Part shown: positions 35,068 through 44,173 of the stretch, in pieces
How positions within the stretch are numbered: position 1 is the first letter of the stretch
How the letters are laid out: each line of letters starts with the position of its first letter
Notes under the pieces: model-generated
The model's input: only the letters and a program-made list of their open reading frames with translations
Told to the model about the DNA's origin: nothing
The model's database searches: none
Position numbers and translations under genes: made by a program
Origin: Chloroflexota bacterium
GTDB taxonomy: Bacteria; Chloroflexota; Anaerolineae; UBA1429
DNA: 64,000 bases
NCBI GenBank assembly: GCA_012719135.1
Contig: JAAYAW010000060.1
Coordinates: 1 to 64,000, forward strand
Direction of reading: 5' to 3'

Positions 35068-37761
35068 ATGTCGAAAAAGTGGGTGTATCTGTCCTCAGAG
35101 GGCAACAAGGACATGCGAGACCTGTTGGGCGGCAAAGGCGCTGGCCTGGCCGAGATGACGAACGCCGGCCTTCCCGTGCCCCCCAGCTTTACCTGCACCA
35201 CTGAGGCCTGCCTGGCTTACTACGCCGCCGGCAAAGCATTCCCCGAAGGGATGTGGGATCAGGTCAAGGAAGCCATGGCTGTCATCGAAAAGCAGGCCGG
35301 GAAAAAGTTCGGCGATCCGGTGAACCCTCTGTTGGTCTCTGTTCGCTCAGGCGCTCGTGTGTCCATGCCTGGGATGATGGACACCGTCCTCAACGTCGGA
35401 CTGAACCCCGAGACCCTGGAGGGGCTCGCGGCGAAGGCTAACGACTATCGCTTCGCCTATGACTCGTACCGTCGGCTGATCTCGATGTACGGGCGCATCG
35501 TCAAGCGCATTGATGGCCGCAAGTTCGAGGAAGTCCTCGATCGCTACAAGGCCCAGACTTCCGGCGGGCGCGATACCGACCTCACCGTGGACATGCTCAA
35601 GCTCGTCGTGGCCGATTTCAAGGCCGTCTACAGGTCCGAGCTCGGTGAGGACTTTCCCGACAACGTCTGGGACCAGCTCAGCCAGGCGGTTGAGGCCGTG
35701 TTCAACTCCTGGTACGGGCCGAATGCAACGACTTATCGCCAGCTGAACAACATCCCCGACACCTGGGGAACCGCCGTGAACGTATGCACCATGGTCTTTG
35801 GCAACATGGGCGACGACTCCGGCAGTGGCGTAGCCTTTAGCCGCAACCCCAATACCGGCGATAACCGGATGTTCGGCGAATACCTTCCCAACGCACAGGG
35901 TGAGGACGTCGTCGCTGGCATCCGCACCCCGATGCCCATCGCTGAGCTGGAGCGCACCAATCCGGCCATCTACGAGCAGTTCGTCAGGTTGGGCAAGCAG
36001 CTTGAGCGCCACTACCGTGAAATGCAGGATCTCGAGCTGACTGTGGAGCAGGGCAGGCTCTGGATGCTCCAGACCCGTACCGGCAAGCGCACGGCTCTGG
36101 CCTCGGTCAAGATCGCGGTAGACCTGGCCAATGAAGGGCTGATCACGCGAAACGAGGCGCTGGACCGAGTCACCACCGAGCAAGTGGACGCTCTCCTGCA
36201 CCCGATGTTCGATCCCCAGGCCAAGGCGCAGGCCAAAGCGCGTGGCGATCAGGTGGCACAGGGGCTCAATGCCTCGCCGGGCGCGGCCACAGGAATCGCC
36301 GTGTTCGACTCAGATCGCGCCATGGAACACGCTCGCAATGGCGAGGCCGTGATCCTGGTACGGCCCGAGACGTCACCTGACGATGTGGGCGGCATGCTCA
36401 TGTCCAAGGGCGTTCTGACTCAGCACGGTGGCGCGACCTCCCACGCGGCCGTGGTTGCCCGCGGCAACAATATGCCCTGCGTGGTAGGCTGTGAGGAAAT
36501 CACGATCGATCCGGAGAACCGCCGCTTCACCAAGGGGAGCATTATCGTCCGCGAAGGGGATGTGATCTCCATCGACGGCGCCACCGGCGAAGTGTTCGTG
36601 GGCCAGGTACCGACGCTTGAGGCTGATATCCACCAGAACGTGGAGCTGGCTCAGCTGCTTTCGTGGGCTGACGACGTCCGGCGCCTGGGAATCTACACCA
36701 ATGCCGATTACCCCAAAGACGCCAAGCGCGCACGCGAGTTTGGAGCGCAGGGCATCGGCCTCTGTCGCACCGAGCACATGTTCTTTGAGGAGCATCGCCG
36801 CCCGGCCGTTGTGGGCATGATCATGGCCACCTCGGACGAGGAACGAAGCAAGTACCTCGAGCAGTTGTTGCCGTTCCAGCAAGAGGACTTCGAGGGCATC
36901 TTTGAGGCCATGGACGGCCTGCCCGTCATCATCCGCCTCATCGATCCCCCGATGCACGAGTTCCTTCCCAGCCGCGAATCGCTGTTGGAGGAGGTCGTTC
37001 GCCTTCGCACCACCGGTGAGGATCCAACGGCCCTCGCCGAGAGGGAGCACATGCTCAGCGTGGTTGAGAGCCACTGGGAGGTCAATCCCATGATGGGCCT
37101 GCGCGGTTGCCGCGTCGGGCTCATGCTGCCCGGGCTCACCGAGATGCAGGTGCGCGCGATCTTCCAAGCCGCCTGTGCGCAGACGCGCAAGGGCGTCAAG
37201 GTCAAGGTAGAGGTGATGATCCCGCTCGTCTCGCACATCAACGAGCTGCGCGCCGAGATCACCAAGCTCCGCGCTGTGGCTGAGCAGGTCATGGAAGAGC
37301 AGGGCGTCCGTGTCGACCACAAATTCGGCACAATGATCGAAACGCCGCGCGCCGCCCTGACGGCCGGCAACCTGGCCGAAGAGGCCGAGTTCTTCTCCTT
37401 TGGCACCAACGACCTCACACAGATGACCTTTGGCTTTTCTCGGGACGACTCTGAGGGCAAGTTCCTCCTGGACTATGTCAAGCGGGGGCTGCTCCCCAGC
37501 AACCCATTCCAGAGCCTGGATCAGGACGGCGTAGGTCAGCTGGTTCGCAAGGCTGTGAAAGACGGTCGGGCCACCCGCCCGGAGATCGAGCTGGGTATCT
37601 GCGGCGAACATGGCGGAGATCCCGCATCGATCGACTTTTTCCATCGCGTAGGCCTGGCGTACGTCAGCTGCTCGCCCTTCCGCGTGCCTGTGGCGCGCTT
37701 GGCCGCTGCGCAGGCGGCCCTTCGCAACGATCATAACGTCGGCGCAGAGAAGGACGTCTAG
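35068..37761 (+). CDS. ppdK: Pyruvate, phosphate dikinase
   Basis: Interconverts pyruvate, ATP and Pi with PEP, AMP and PPi, 897 aa, full length. The N-terminal ATP-grasp domain begins VYLSSEGNKDMRDLLGGKGAGLAEM. The central swivelling domain carries the phosphohistidine in GGATSHAAVVARG (about His459), preceded by the conserved regulatory threonine. The C-terminal TIM barrel has GLCRTEHMFF, MMGLRGCRVGL, FSFGTNDLTQMTFGFSRDD and the cysteine region GICGEHGGDP. The ATG has GGGAGGAG eight bases upstream. It is monocistronic, with its own promoter and terminator. PPi-dependent glycolysis or gluconeogenesis is the likely role. Confidence 0.97.
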   Translation: MSKKWVYLSSEGNKDMRDLLGGKGAGLAEMTNAGLPVPPSFTCTTEACLAYYAAGKAFPEGMWDQVKEAMAVIEKQAGKKFGDPVNPLLVSVRSGARVSMPGMMDTVLNVGLNPETLEGLAAKANDYRFAYDSYRRLISMYGRIVKRIDGRKFEEVLDRYKAQTSGGRDTDLTVDMLKLVVADFKAVYRSELGEDFPDNVWDQLSQAVEAVFNSWYGPNATTYRQLNNIPDTWGTAVNVCTMVFGNMGDDSGSGVAFSRNPNTGDNRMFGEYLPNAQGEDVVAGIRTPMPIAELERTNPAIYEQFVRLGKQLERHYREMQDLELTVEQGRLWMLQTRTGKRTALASVKIAVDLANEGLITRNEALDRVTTEQVDALLHPMFDPQAKAQAKARGDQVAQGLNASPGAATGIAVFDSDRAMEHARNGEAVILVRPETSPDDVGGMLMSKGVLTQHGGATSHAAVVARGNNMPCVVGCEEITIDPENRRFTKGSIIVREGDVISIDGATGEVFVGQVPTLEADIHQNVELAQLLSWADDVRRLGIYTNADYPKDAKRAREFGAQGIGLCRTEHMFFEEHRRPAVVGMIMATSDEERSKYLEQLLPFQQEDFEGIFEAMDGLPVIIRLIDPPMHEFLPSRESLLEEVVRLRTTGEDPTALAEREHMLSVVESHWEVNPMMGLRGCRVGLMLPGLTEMQVRAIFQAACAQTRKGVKVKVEVMIPLVSHINELRAEITKLRAVAEQVMEEQGVRVDHKFGTMIETPRAALTAGNLAEEAEFFSFGTNDLTQMTFGFSRDDSEGKFLLDYVKRGLLPSNPFQSLDQDGVGQLVRKAVKDGRATRPEIELGICGEHGGDPASIDFFHRVGLAYVSCSPFRVPVARLAAAQAALRNDHNVGAEKDV

Positions 37762-37783
37762 TAACCGTTAGTATGCGCTACAC

Positions 37784-37822
37784 AATGAGGTCGGGCGATG
37801 AGCCCGGCCTCATTGCCTTTCT
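37784..37822 (+). terminator. Intrinsic terminator after ppdK
   Basis: A 13-bp stem (AATGAGGTCGGGC / GCCCGGCCTCATT, one G-U pair) with a 5-nt loop GATGA is followed by GCCTTTCT. The U-run is short, but the stem is long and GC-rich. It sits 23 bp after the ppdK stop. Confidence 0.75.
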
Positions 37823-37857
37823 GAGCAGGCCCGCACCCGATCGAGCGTAGGCCGAGC

Positions 37858-37885
37858 TTGAGCCCCACACAGCAGCGTGTATAAT
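37858..37885 (+). promoter_or_regulatory. dnaG-rpoD promoter (TTGAGC-16-TATAAT)
   Basis: A perfect TATAAT with TTGAGC 16 bp upstream lies in the 298-bp gap between ppdK and dnaG. The resulting leader is about 170 nt long, GC-rich, with no recognised riboswitch or small RNA. The track ORF starting at 37877 overlaps this promoter and is therefore too long. Confidence 0.72.
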
Positions 37886-38059
37886 GGCCCCGCAGTCAAC
37901 ACCATCTGTGCGACCGTTCGCCGCTCGCCGTGCCGCAGCGGCCCGGATGCCTATGGCCCCGTCGTGATCGGCCCCGGTCGGCTACCGCCAGCGCACCCTT
38001 CACAGGCAACGGTCGTTCATCGGCCCGAGCGTCTCTTGTGTCTCCCGTCAGGAGCTCAG

Positions 38060-39982
38060 ATGTCCGTCATAGATGAGATCAAGCAAAGGCTCGATGCCGT
38101 TGAGGTCATCGGCTCATACGTGTCCCTCAAGAAAGCGGGAGCTACGTACAAGGGGCTCTGCCCGTTTCATACGGAAAAGACGCCATCATTTGTCGTCTTT
38201 CCCTCATCGCAGACGTGGCACTGCTTCGGCGCCTGTGGCACCGGTGGGGACATCTTTAGCTTTGTCATGCGCCACGACAACCTAGATTTCGGCGAAGCGC
38301 TCCGACTGCTGGCCCAGAGAGCCGGCGTGGAACTGGAGCCGCTCACGCCGGGAGCCCGCGAACACGCCGATCTCCTGGAGCGCCTCCGGCAGATCAACGC
38401 ACTAGCGGCCTCCTTCTACCAGCAGGTCCTGGCCGATTCGCCCGATGCCGATGCCGCACGTGCCTATTTGGAGAGGCGCTCGGTGACTCCAGCCTCGCAG
38501 CGGGCCTTTCAGCTGGGCTATGCGCCCAACGACTGGCACCGGTTGGAGCAGTTCTTGCGCACTCAGGGAGTGGCGCAGGACGAGGCGCTTCAAGCAGGTC
38601 TCCTGGCCTCCAACGAGTCGGGCAACGTCTACGATCGTTTTCGCGCCCGAATCATGTTTCCCATACGCGATATGCAGGGGCACGTTGTCGGCTTTGGCGG
38701 CCGCGTGCTGGACGACTCGCAACCCAAGTACCTGAACTCGCCACAGACGCCTCTCTTTGACAAGGGCAGCGTCCTGTACGGCATTGATCTGGCGCACTCC
38801 GCCATCCGAGAGTCGGGCATCGCGATCATCGTCGAAGGCTACATGGATGTCATCGTACCTCACCAGTGCGGGGCCACCAACGTCATTGCCTGCATGGGCA
38901 CCGCACTCTCCGAAGCACACATTGACGTCCTCAAACGCATCTGCACCACGCTCATCCTCGCCCTCGACCCCGATGATGCAGGCCTGAGAGCTGCCGAAAG
39001 GGGCGCACTCGCCGCCTCCGAGTCCCTGCCGCGGCAGGTCGTGCCGGTTCCCGATGCCCGCGGGCTGATCCGCTACGAGGAACGGCTGGGTGCCGAGGTC
39101 CGGGTCCTCATGTTGCCGCGGGGTATGGATCCCGACGAGTTGATCCTCAGCGACCGGGCTCTGTGGGACCGTCTGGTTGCTGATGCCTTGCCGGTGCCCG
39201 AGTTTTACCTGCAACGGGCGCGGCAGGAGATCGATATCTCCACGGCCAGAGGCAAACAGGACGCCGTCGAACGGATGCTTCCAGTGATCGCGGCCGTGGA
39301 TAACCCGGTTCAACGGTCCCACTATCTTCAGCGAGTCTCTCAGTGGGTGCGAATTGACGAACGCCAGCTGATGCCTCAGCTTGATGCTCTTCGCGGCACC
39401 GGCGGATCGCCGCGCCGAAAAAGACCCGAACGCCGCATATCCTCCTCCCCTGCCGATGCGGCACCAGCCGCCCCGAGGGCGGAGATCTCGAGCTTTCTCA
39501 GCTTGGAGGAACACTGCATCTCGCTGCTCATCAGTGATCCAGGAGGAGCTTCAGGCCCCATCAGGGAGACGCGCCTCTCAGATAGCACCTTTGCCGATCC
39601 ACGACACCGGGAGATATTCCGGCAGCTGCAGCCCTACATGGACGATGAGACGCGTCCGTATGACACGCGGGCACTCATCGCTTCACTTGACACCGAGTCG
39701 GCGGCTCACGTAGAATCGCTCAGCCGGAGACTACAGTCGGAGCCTAACCTGTCCGAAGAGGCTTTCAGAGAGGATCTCATCAAGTGCTGTACCCGGCTTC
39801 GCAGGCAGGAGCTCTCCCGCCGTATTGAGGAGCTGCGTTTCGTGCAGTTGGAGGCTCAAGAGCAAGGAGAGACCGACCGCGTTCGCGACCTAGCCGCGCA
39901 GATTGCGGCTCTGACCGGCGAGCACCTCCGCATCGAGCGACGTTTTGTCGCGGCGACCTACGGCGGCAAGCGCCAATCCTGA
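38060..39982 (+). CDS. dnaG: DNA primase
   Basis: Synthesises RNA primers at the replication fork. I start at [18 protein letters not shown] with AGGAG six bases upstream, giving 640 aa. The zinc-binding domain is CPFH (C34, H37) and CFGAC (C55, C59), so the last pair is C-x3-C where most primases have C-x2-C. The core has [17 protein letters not shown], the TOPRIM motif [10 protein letters not shown] and [13 protein letters not shown]-terminal helicase-binding region follows. It is 14 bp upstream of the primary sigma gene, the conserved macromolecular-synthesis arrangement, here without rpsU. Confidence 0.95.
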   Translation: MSVIDEIKQRLDAVEVIGSYVSLKKAGATYKGLCPFHTEKTPSFVVFPSSQTWHCFGACGTGGDIFSFVMRHDNLDFGEALRLLAQRAGVELEPLTPGAREHADLLERLRQINALAASFYQQVLADSPDADAARAYLERRSVTPASQRAFQLGYAPNDWHRLEQFLRTQGVAQDEALQAGLLASNESGNVYDRFRARIMFPIRDMQGHVVGFGGRVLDDSQPKYLNSPQTPLFDKGSVLYGIDLAHSAIRESGIAIIVEGYMDVIVPHQCGATNVIACMGTALSEAHIDVLKRICTTLILALDPDDAGLRAAERGALAASESLPRQVVPVPDARGLIRYEERLGAEVRVLMLPRGMDPDELILSDRALWDRLVADALPVPEFYLQRARQEIDISTARGKQDAVERMLPVIAAVDNPVQRSHYLQRVSQWVRIDERQLMPQLDALRGTGGSPRRKRPERRISSSPADAAPAAPRAEISSFLSLEEHCISLLISDPGGASGPIRETRLSDSTFADPRHREIFRQLQPYMDDETRPYDTRALIASLDTESAAHVESLSRRLQSEPNLSEEAFREDLIKCCTRLRRQELSRRIEELRFVQLEAQEQGETDRVRDLAAQIAALTGEHLRIERRFVAATYGGKRQS

Positions 39983-39996
39983 CCCATAGAGCACAC

Positions 39997-41259
39997 ATGA
40001 ACACAGGGATCTCGCAAAACAGCGCGCTAGACAGACTTCTCGCTCGGGCCGTGCGGGATGAGATCGTCACCAGGCAGGACCTGTTGTCGGTGCTGCCTTC
40101 GGACGAAAACCTGGATCAGCAAGTCGAGGAACTCAGTGATGCGCTCGCCGAGATCGGCGTTCTCGTGGTCGATCCGGACGTGGATCTGGTTGCCGAGATC
40201 GAGGAGGAGGTGGCGCCGGAGCGCGGCCAATCCGCCGCCTCACGCAAGAGGCGACCGGAGCCCCTGGGCGATTCGGTCCAGATGTATCTTCGCGAGATCG
40301 GCCGCGTCCCTCTGCTGGATGGCGAAGATGAAGTGCGCCTTGCCAAGGCCATCCAGGCTGGCATGGTCGCTGCAGAGCAGCTCGATTCCGAGGGAGATAG
40401 CCTCGATCCCCAAACGCGCAACATCCTGCACCTGAAGGTGCAGCGCGGCGAACTGGCCCGCCGCCATATGGCCGAAGCCAACCTCCGGCTCGTCGTCAGT
40501 GTTGCCAAGCGATTCTCTGGGCGCTCCATGTCGTTTCTGGATCTGATCCAGGAGGGCAATCTCGGGCTGCTGCGGGCCGTCGAAAAGTTCGACCACGAGA
40601 AAGGCTTCAAGTTCTCCACCTACGCTACCTGGTGGATTCGTCAGGCCATCAACCGCGCCATCGCCGATCAGGGGCGCACGATCCGCATACCCGTCCACAT
40701 GATCGAATCCATCAACCGGCTCACCCGAACGATGCGCCAGCTGCAGCAGCGATTGGGGCACGACCCAACCCCGGAGGACATCGCCCTTGAGCTCGACTAT
40801 GTATCCGAGCATGACCGCCGGGTGATCGAGGAAGCGCAGTCACGCAACAACCCGCTTCCCCCGGACGTACGCATCCGCCTCAAGCGTGCTGCACAAAAGG
40901 TGCGCCAGGTCATGGCCGTATCTCAGGAGCCCATGTCCCTCGAGATGCCCATGGGGAACGAGGACAACAGCGTTCTGGTGGACTTTATCGCCGATGACTC
41001 TATCGCCAGCCCAATCGAGGAGACCAACCGCGAGCTCCTGCGCGAGCAGATGCAGGACGTCCTTTCGCAGCTGGGAGAACGGGAACGCCAGGTTCTGGCA
41101 CTCCGGTTCGGTCTCGATGATGGCGAAACGCACACCCTCGAGGAGGTCGGGGCGAGGTTTGGCGTGACGCGGGAGCGCGTCCGGCAGATTGAAGCCAAAG
41201 CCCTCCGCAAGCTGCGCCACCCCAACTACAGCCGGAAGCTTCGAGACTATCTGTCGTGA
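39997..41259 (+). CDS. rpoD: Primary RNA polymerase sigma factor (RpoD/SigA)
   Basis: The housekeeping sigma factor, 420 aa. Region 1.2 begins [16 protein letters not shown] (about residue 92). Region 2 has [42 protein letters not shown] for -10 recognition. Region 3 includes [13 protein letters not shown], and region 4 ends with [29 protein letters not shown], the -35-binding helix. An extra segment of about 28 residues (about 271-298) interrupts region 3, between the [10 protein letters not shown] and EPMSLEMP motifs. Acidic region 1.1 is short. Conserved -10 and -35 helices agree with the TTGACA/TATAAT-like promoters seen here. Confidence 0.96.
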   Translation: MNTGISQNSALDRLLARAVRDEIVTRQDLLSVLPSDENLDQQVEELSDALAEIGVLVVDPDVDLVAEIEEEVAPERGQSAASRKRRPEPLGDSVQMYLREIGRVPLLDGEDEVRLAKAIQAGMVAAEQLDSEGDSLDPQTRNILHLKVQRGELARRHMAEANLRLVVSVAKRFSGRSMSFLDLIQEGNLGLLRAVEKFDHEKGFKFSTYATWWIRQAINRAIADQGRTIRIPVHMIESINRLTRTMRQLQQRLGHDPTPEDIALELDYVSEHDRRVIEEAQSRNNPLPPDVRIRLKRAAQKVRQVMAVSQEPMSLEMPMGNEDNSVLVDFIADDSIASPIEETNRELLREQMQDVLSQLGERERQVLALRFGLDDGETHTLEEVGARFGVTRERVRQIEAKALRKLRHPNYSRKLRDYLS

Positions 41260-41277
41260 GCTTGAGCGTCCGGCGAT

Positions 41278-41306
41278 TTGACGCACCCCCTGTTCTGTTG
41301 TAGACT
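41278..41306 (+). promoter_or_regulatory. tRNA-Asn promoter (TTGACG-17-TAGACT)
   Basis: TTGACG and TAGACT are 17 bp apart, placing the start about 10 nt before the mature tRNA. The -35 lies 18 bp after the rpoD stop codon. Confidence 0.65.
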
Positions 41307-41323
41307 CTGCACCGTTCCATTGT

Positions 41324-41395
41324 TCCTCGGTAGCTCAACGGTAGAGCGGTCGGCTGTTAACCGATTGGTTGTTGGTTCGAGTCCAGCCCGAGGAG
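41324..41395 (+). tRNA. tRNA-Asn (anticodon GTT)
   Basis: The cloverleaf folds by eye: acceptor stem TCCTCGG / CCGAGGA with discriminator G, D arm GCTC / GAGC, and anticodon stem GTCGG / CCGAT closing the loop CTGTTAA with GTT at 41356-41358. The T arm GTTGG / CCAGC holds the loop TTCGAGT. The CCA end is not encoded (CCT follows), so it must be added by tRNA nucleotidyltransferase. It stands alone with its own promoter and terminator. Confidence 0.95.
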
Positions 41396-41403
41396 CCTGA
41401 CAT

Positions 41404-41438
41404 ACTCTCGCCCACCTGATGGCCGGCGAGAGTTTTTT
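41404..41438 (+). terminator. Intrinsic terminator after tRNA-Asn
   Basis: A perfect 9-bp stem ACTCTCGCC / GGCGAGAGT with a 12-nt loop runs straight into six T residues. It is the clearest terminator in the window. Confidence 0.92.
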
Positions 41439-41478
41439 GTGCTTCTGGCTCTCCGGCCGTGCTGTGGCCGCGCTTCCC

Positions 41479-41508
41479 TTGCCACGACGACGCGCGCGGC
41501 ACTACAAT
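41479..41508 (+). promoter_or_regulatory. Promoter of the ferritin-like gene (TTGCCA-18-TACAAT)
   Basis: TTGCCA and TACAAT, each one mismatch from consensus, are 18 bp apart. The leader is about 40 nt and ends in AGAGAGGAGAGAGACC before the ATG. The longer track ORF would begin upstream of this promoter. Confidence 0.65.
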
Positions 41509-41552
41509 GTCCGTGCCAGCCGATCCGGGACGACGCAGAGAGGAGAGAGACC

Positions 41553-42032
41553 ATGTCACCGATTCCGGCCCAGATCGTACTGCAGTGGGCACTCGAGATC
41601 GAGCGCAACGGAGAGGCCTTGTACCGGGCCGTTGCGGCTCAGGCCGAGGATCGCGAGGTCAAGACTCTCTTCCACGACCTCGCCTACCAGGAAGAACGCC
41701 ACTATCGGACCTTCCAGCGCATGCTGGCCAAAGCGTCAGAGCCCACGTCTGACCCCCTTGCCGCGGACTACCGCGCATTTCTGGAGCATGCTCTCTCCGG
41801 TGCCCTGACGGGCGAGGGCAAGGGCATGCAGCGCGCCAAAGAATCTCATACCGAGGAGGAAGCGTTGCGGGCCGCCATGGCCTTTGAAAAAGACACACTG
41901 CTCTTTTTCTACGAGGTCGCCGATGTTGTCGAGCCCGATCACCTTCCGGCCGTGCGAGCGATCATCGACGAAGAGCGCGACCACCTGCGCCAGCTGAGCC
42001 GGGTCCTCCAGGACGGTCCCTGGGTGTCGTGA
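41553..42032 (+). CDS. Ferritin-like (rubrerythrin-family) diiron protein
   Basis: 159 aa from MSPIPAQIVLQWALEIERNGEALYR. The four-helix bundle has the diiron ligand pattern in order: Glu in EIERNGEALYR, E-x-x-H in YQEERHYRTF, Glu in AFEKDTLLFFYEV, and E-x-x-H in DEERDHLRQL. It lacks the C-terminal rubredoxin domain of true rubrerythrin. Such proteins reduce peroxide or manage iron in the cytoplasm. The first 38 residues of the track ORF are discarded because AGGAG precedes this ATG. The next gene is an FAD oxidoreductase 52 bp away, but no functional link is shown. Confidence 0.85.
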   Translation: MSPIPAQIVLQWALEIERNGEALYRAVAAQAEDREVKTLFHDLAYQEERHYRTFQRMLAKASEPTSDPLAADYRAFLEHALSGALTGEGKGMQRAKESHTEEEALRAAMAFEKDTLLFFYEVADVVEPDHLPAVRAIIDEERDHLRQLSRVLQDGPWVS

Positions 42033-42084
42033 CGCGCCCGCGCGCTGCGGATCGGACGCCATACTACCCTATCAGGAGGTAGCG

Positions 42085-43434
42085 ATGTCAACAGTCGCCG
42101 TCGTAGGGGCTGGACCAGCAGGCATCTTTGCAGCTCATGAGTTGGCCGGCCAGGGCCATCGGGTAATACTGCTGGATATGGGCAAGCCCGTCTCCGAGCG
42201 AGACCGCGAGAACGGCTTTGATCTCCTCCACGGGATGGGCGGAGCAGGTACCTTCTCCGACGGCAAGATCAACTTTCATCCTCAGGTGGGGGGAGATCTC
42301 TACGAGTTCATGTCCCCAGGCCAGGCGTGGGAGCTGATACGCCATATCGAAGCTATCTTTGGCGCCTACGGCGTACACGTTATGTCCACAAGCGATGAGG
42401 CCACCCTGGATCTGGAGAAGCGCGCCGCCAAGGCAGGCGTGCGCTTCCTGCCCATTCGCCAGGCGCACATCGGATCAGATCATCTGACCGAGCTCATGCA
42501 GCGTCTGAGCGAGGATCTGCAGAGAATGGGCGTGGTGTTTCGCATGAACACACGCGTCACCGACGTGCTTGCCAGCGATGGCCGGGCACGCGGCGTGGTC
42601 ATCGAGGGTGGCGAGCAACTGCTCGCCGACGCGGTCCTGCTGGCGGCCGGCCGTGTGGGCAGCGAATGGACGCGTCGGGTGATCGAGCGGCTGGGGCTGT
42701 CCGTTGTCTACAATCCGGTGGATGTCGGCGTCCGCGTTGAGGTGCCGGCCATCGTCATGGCTGACGTGATCGATATCTGCTACGATCCCAAGTTCTACGT
42801 CCGCGCGCCCACCTATGACGATCAAGTCCGTACCTTTTGCGTTTCCCCGCATGGATTTGTCGTCAGGGAGAGCTATCCCGAGGAGGGCGTGGTCGGCGTC
42901 AACGGTCATTCTCTCAAGGATCGGCAGACGGAGAACACCAACTTTGCCCTCCTGACGAGCATCAACCTCACCGAGCCGGTGGAGAGCACCACAGCCTACG
43001 GCGTTTCGATCGCGCGGCTGGCGACAACCATTGGCGGTGGCCGGCCGACTCTCCAGAGCCTCGGCGATCTACGGCGCCATCGACGTTCCACCTGGAGTCG
43101 CCTCAGCAAGAGCCCTGGAGACGTCGTGCCGACCCTTGAGGACGTGACGCCGGGGGACATATCCATGGCGCTGCCCCATCGGATCGTCACGGACCTCCTG
43201 GAGGCGCTGGATGTGCTGGCGCGCATCATCCCCGGCCTGGATGCGGATCGTACGCTGCTGTACGCCCTGGAGCTCAAACGATATGCCAACAAGCCTCGCA
43301 CAGATCGGGCACTGCAGACCGATCTTCCCGGCCTGTACGTCGCCGGCGACGGGGCCGGAGTAGCCCGGGGCATCGGGGGAGCGGCCGCAACCGGGGCCAT
43401 CGCCGCGCGCGGTATCATGGCTGGTCTGGCTTGA
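42085..43434 (+). CDS. FAD-dependent dehydrogenase (COG2509-type)
   Basis: 449 aa. The N-terminal dinucleotide fold is VAVVGAGPAGIFAAHELAGQGHRVILLD. GMGGAGTFSDGKINF follows, a motif typical of the uncharacterised COG2509 FAD dehydrogenases, and the C-terminal FAD contact is LYVAGDGAGVARGIGGAAATGAIAARG. The protein is cytoplasmic, without a signal peptide. AGGAGG precedes the ATG. The substrate is unknown, and its place between a ferritin-like gene and sfsA does not reveal it. Confidence 0.85.
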   Translation: MSTVAVVGAGPAGIFAAHELAGQGHRVILLDMGKPVSERDRENGFDLLHGMGGAGTFSDGKINFHPQVGGDLYEFMSPGQAWELIRHIEAIFGAYGVHVMSTSDEATLDLEKRAAKAGVRFLPIRQAHIGSDHLTELMQRLSEDLQRMGVVFRMNTRVTDVLASDGRARGVVIEGGEQLLADAVLLAAGRVGSEWTRRVIERLGLSVVYNPVDVGVRVEVPAIVMADVIDICYDPKFYVRAPTYDDQVRTFCVSPHGFVVRESYPEEGVVGVNGHSLKDRQTENTNFALLTSINLTEPVESTTAYGVSIARLATTIGGGRPTLQSLGDLRRHRRSTWSRLSKSPGDVVPTLEDVTPGDISMALPHRIVTDLLEALDVLARIIPGLDADRTLLYALELKRYANKPRTDRALQTDLPGLYVAGDGAGVARGIGGAAATGAIAARGIMAGLA

Positions 43435-43465
43435 GCGGCAGCCCTCTCCCGCGCACGCTATAGCG

Positions 43466-44158
43466 ATGCGACTGCCGAACCTCGTCGCCGGGGAGTTTGT
43501 CGCCAGGGACAACCGGTTTCGTGCCTCGGTCACCGTGAATGGCGCGCTCACAAAGGCACGGGTAGCCAGCTCGGGCCGTATGGCCGAACTACTGCAGCCA
43601 GGGCGTCGCCTCTGGTTAGCATCCAAGCCTTCGCCAAAGCGGCGCACGCCGTATGACTTGGTGCTGGTTGAACACGAGGACTTGCTGGTCTCTGTCGACT
43701 CCCACCTCCCCAACCGCCTCTGGGCTGAGCATCTGCTCAGGGAAGGCTGGGAGGGTCACCCCATTGAGGATCTAGGCGCAGAGCGACGACTGGGCGAAAG
43801 CCGGATGGACTTTTGCGTCCGCTCGGGGGACTCTTTCACATGGATGGAGGTCAAGTCCGTTACGCTGGTGGAAGATGCGCAGGCACTCTTCCCGGACGCC
43901 CCGACGCTACGGGGGGCCCGCCATATGCGCGAACTGGCCCAAGTCGCCGCAAGAGGCCAACGAGCCGCCGTGATCTTTGTCGTCCAGCGTGCAGACGCCC
44001 TCGTGTTCTCTCCGCACGTCGCGTCCGATCCAGCCTTTGCCCATGCCCTGTGGGACGCCGCTCAGAACGGCGTGCGCGTACAGGCCTACCGCTGCCGAGT
44101 CGACCTCTCTCAGGTGGTCATCGAAGGCCAGGTGCCGGTTCACGTGCCGCATCCCTGA
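43466..44158 (+). CDS. sfsA: SfsA family protein
   Basis: 230 aa. SfsA was first described as a sugar-fermentation stimulation protein and has a nucleic-acid-binding N-terminal OB-like domain plus a nuclease-like C-terminal domain. Here the N-terminus RFRASVTVNGALTKARVASSGRMAELL, then RTPYDLVLVE, SHLPNRLWAE, SRMDFCV, MEVKSVTLVED and FPDAPTLRGARHMREL follow the family closely. The D...E-x-K spacing is nuclease-like. It starts 31 bp after the oxidoreductase and ends 15 bp before the convergent transporter gene. Confidence 0.93.
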   Translation: MRLPNLVAGEFVARDNRFRASVTVNGALTKARVASSGRMAELLQPGRRLWLASKPSPKRRTPYDLVLVEHEDLLVSVDSHLPNRLWAEHLLREGWEGHPIEDLGAERRLGESRMDFCVRSGDSFTWMEVKSVTLVEDAQALFPDAPTLRGARHMRELAQVAARGQRAAVIFVVQRADALVFSPHVASDPAFAHALWDAAQNGVRVQAYRCRVDLSQVVIEGQVPVHVPHP

Positions 44159-44173
44159 GCCCATGGGGCCCTG

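Noticed and set aside
36373-37734. 453-aa minus-strand ORF opposite ppdK
   Set aside because: Lies entirely within conserved ppdK catalytic domains on the other strand; no start signal or domain.
37886-38059. Possible small RNA or riboswitch in the long dnaG leader
   Set aside because: No conserved core of SRP RNA, tmRNA, 6S or a known riboswitch could be found; only GC-rich sequence without a clear fold.
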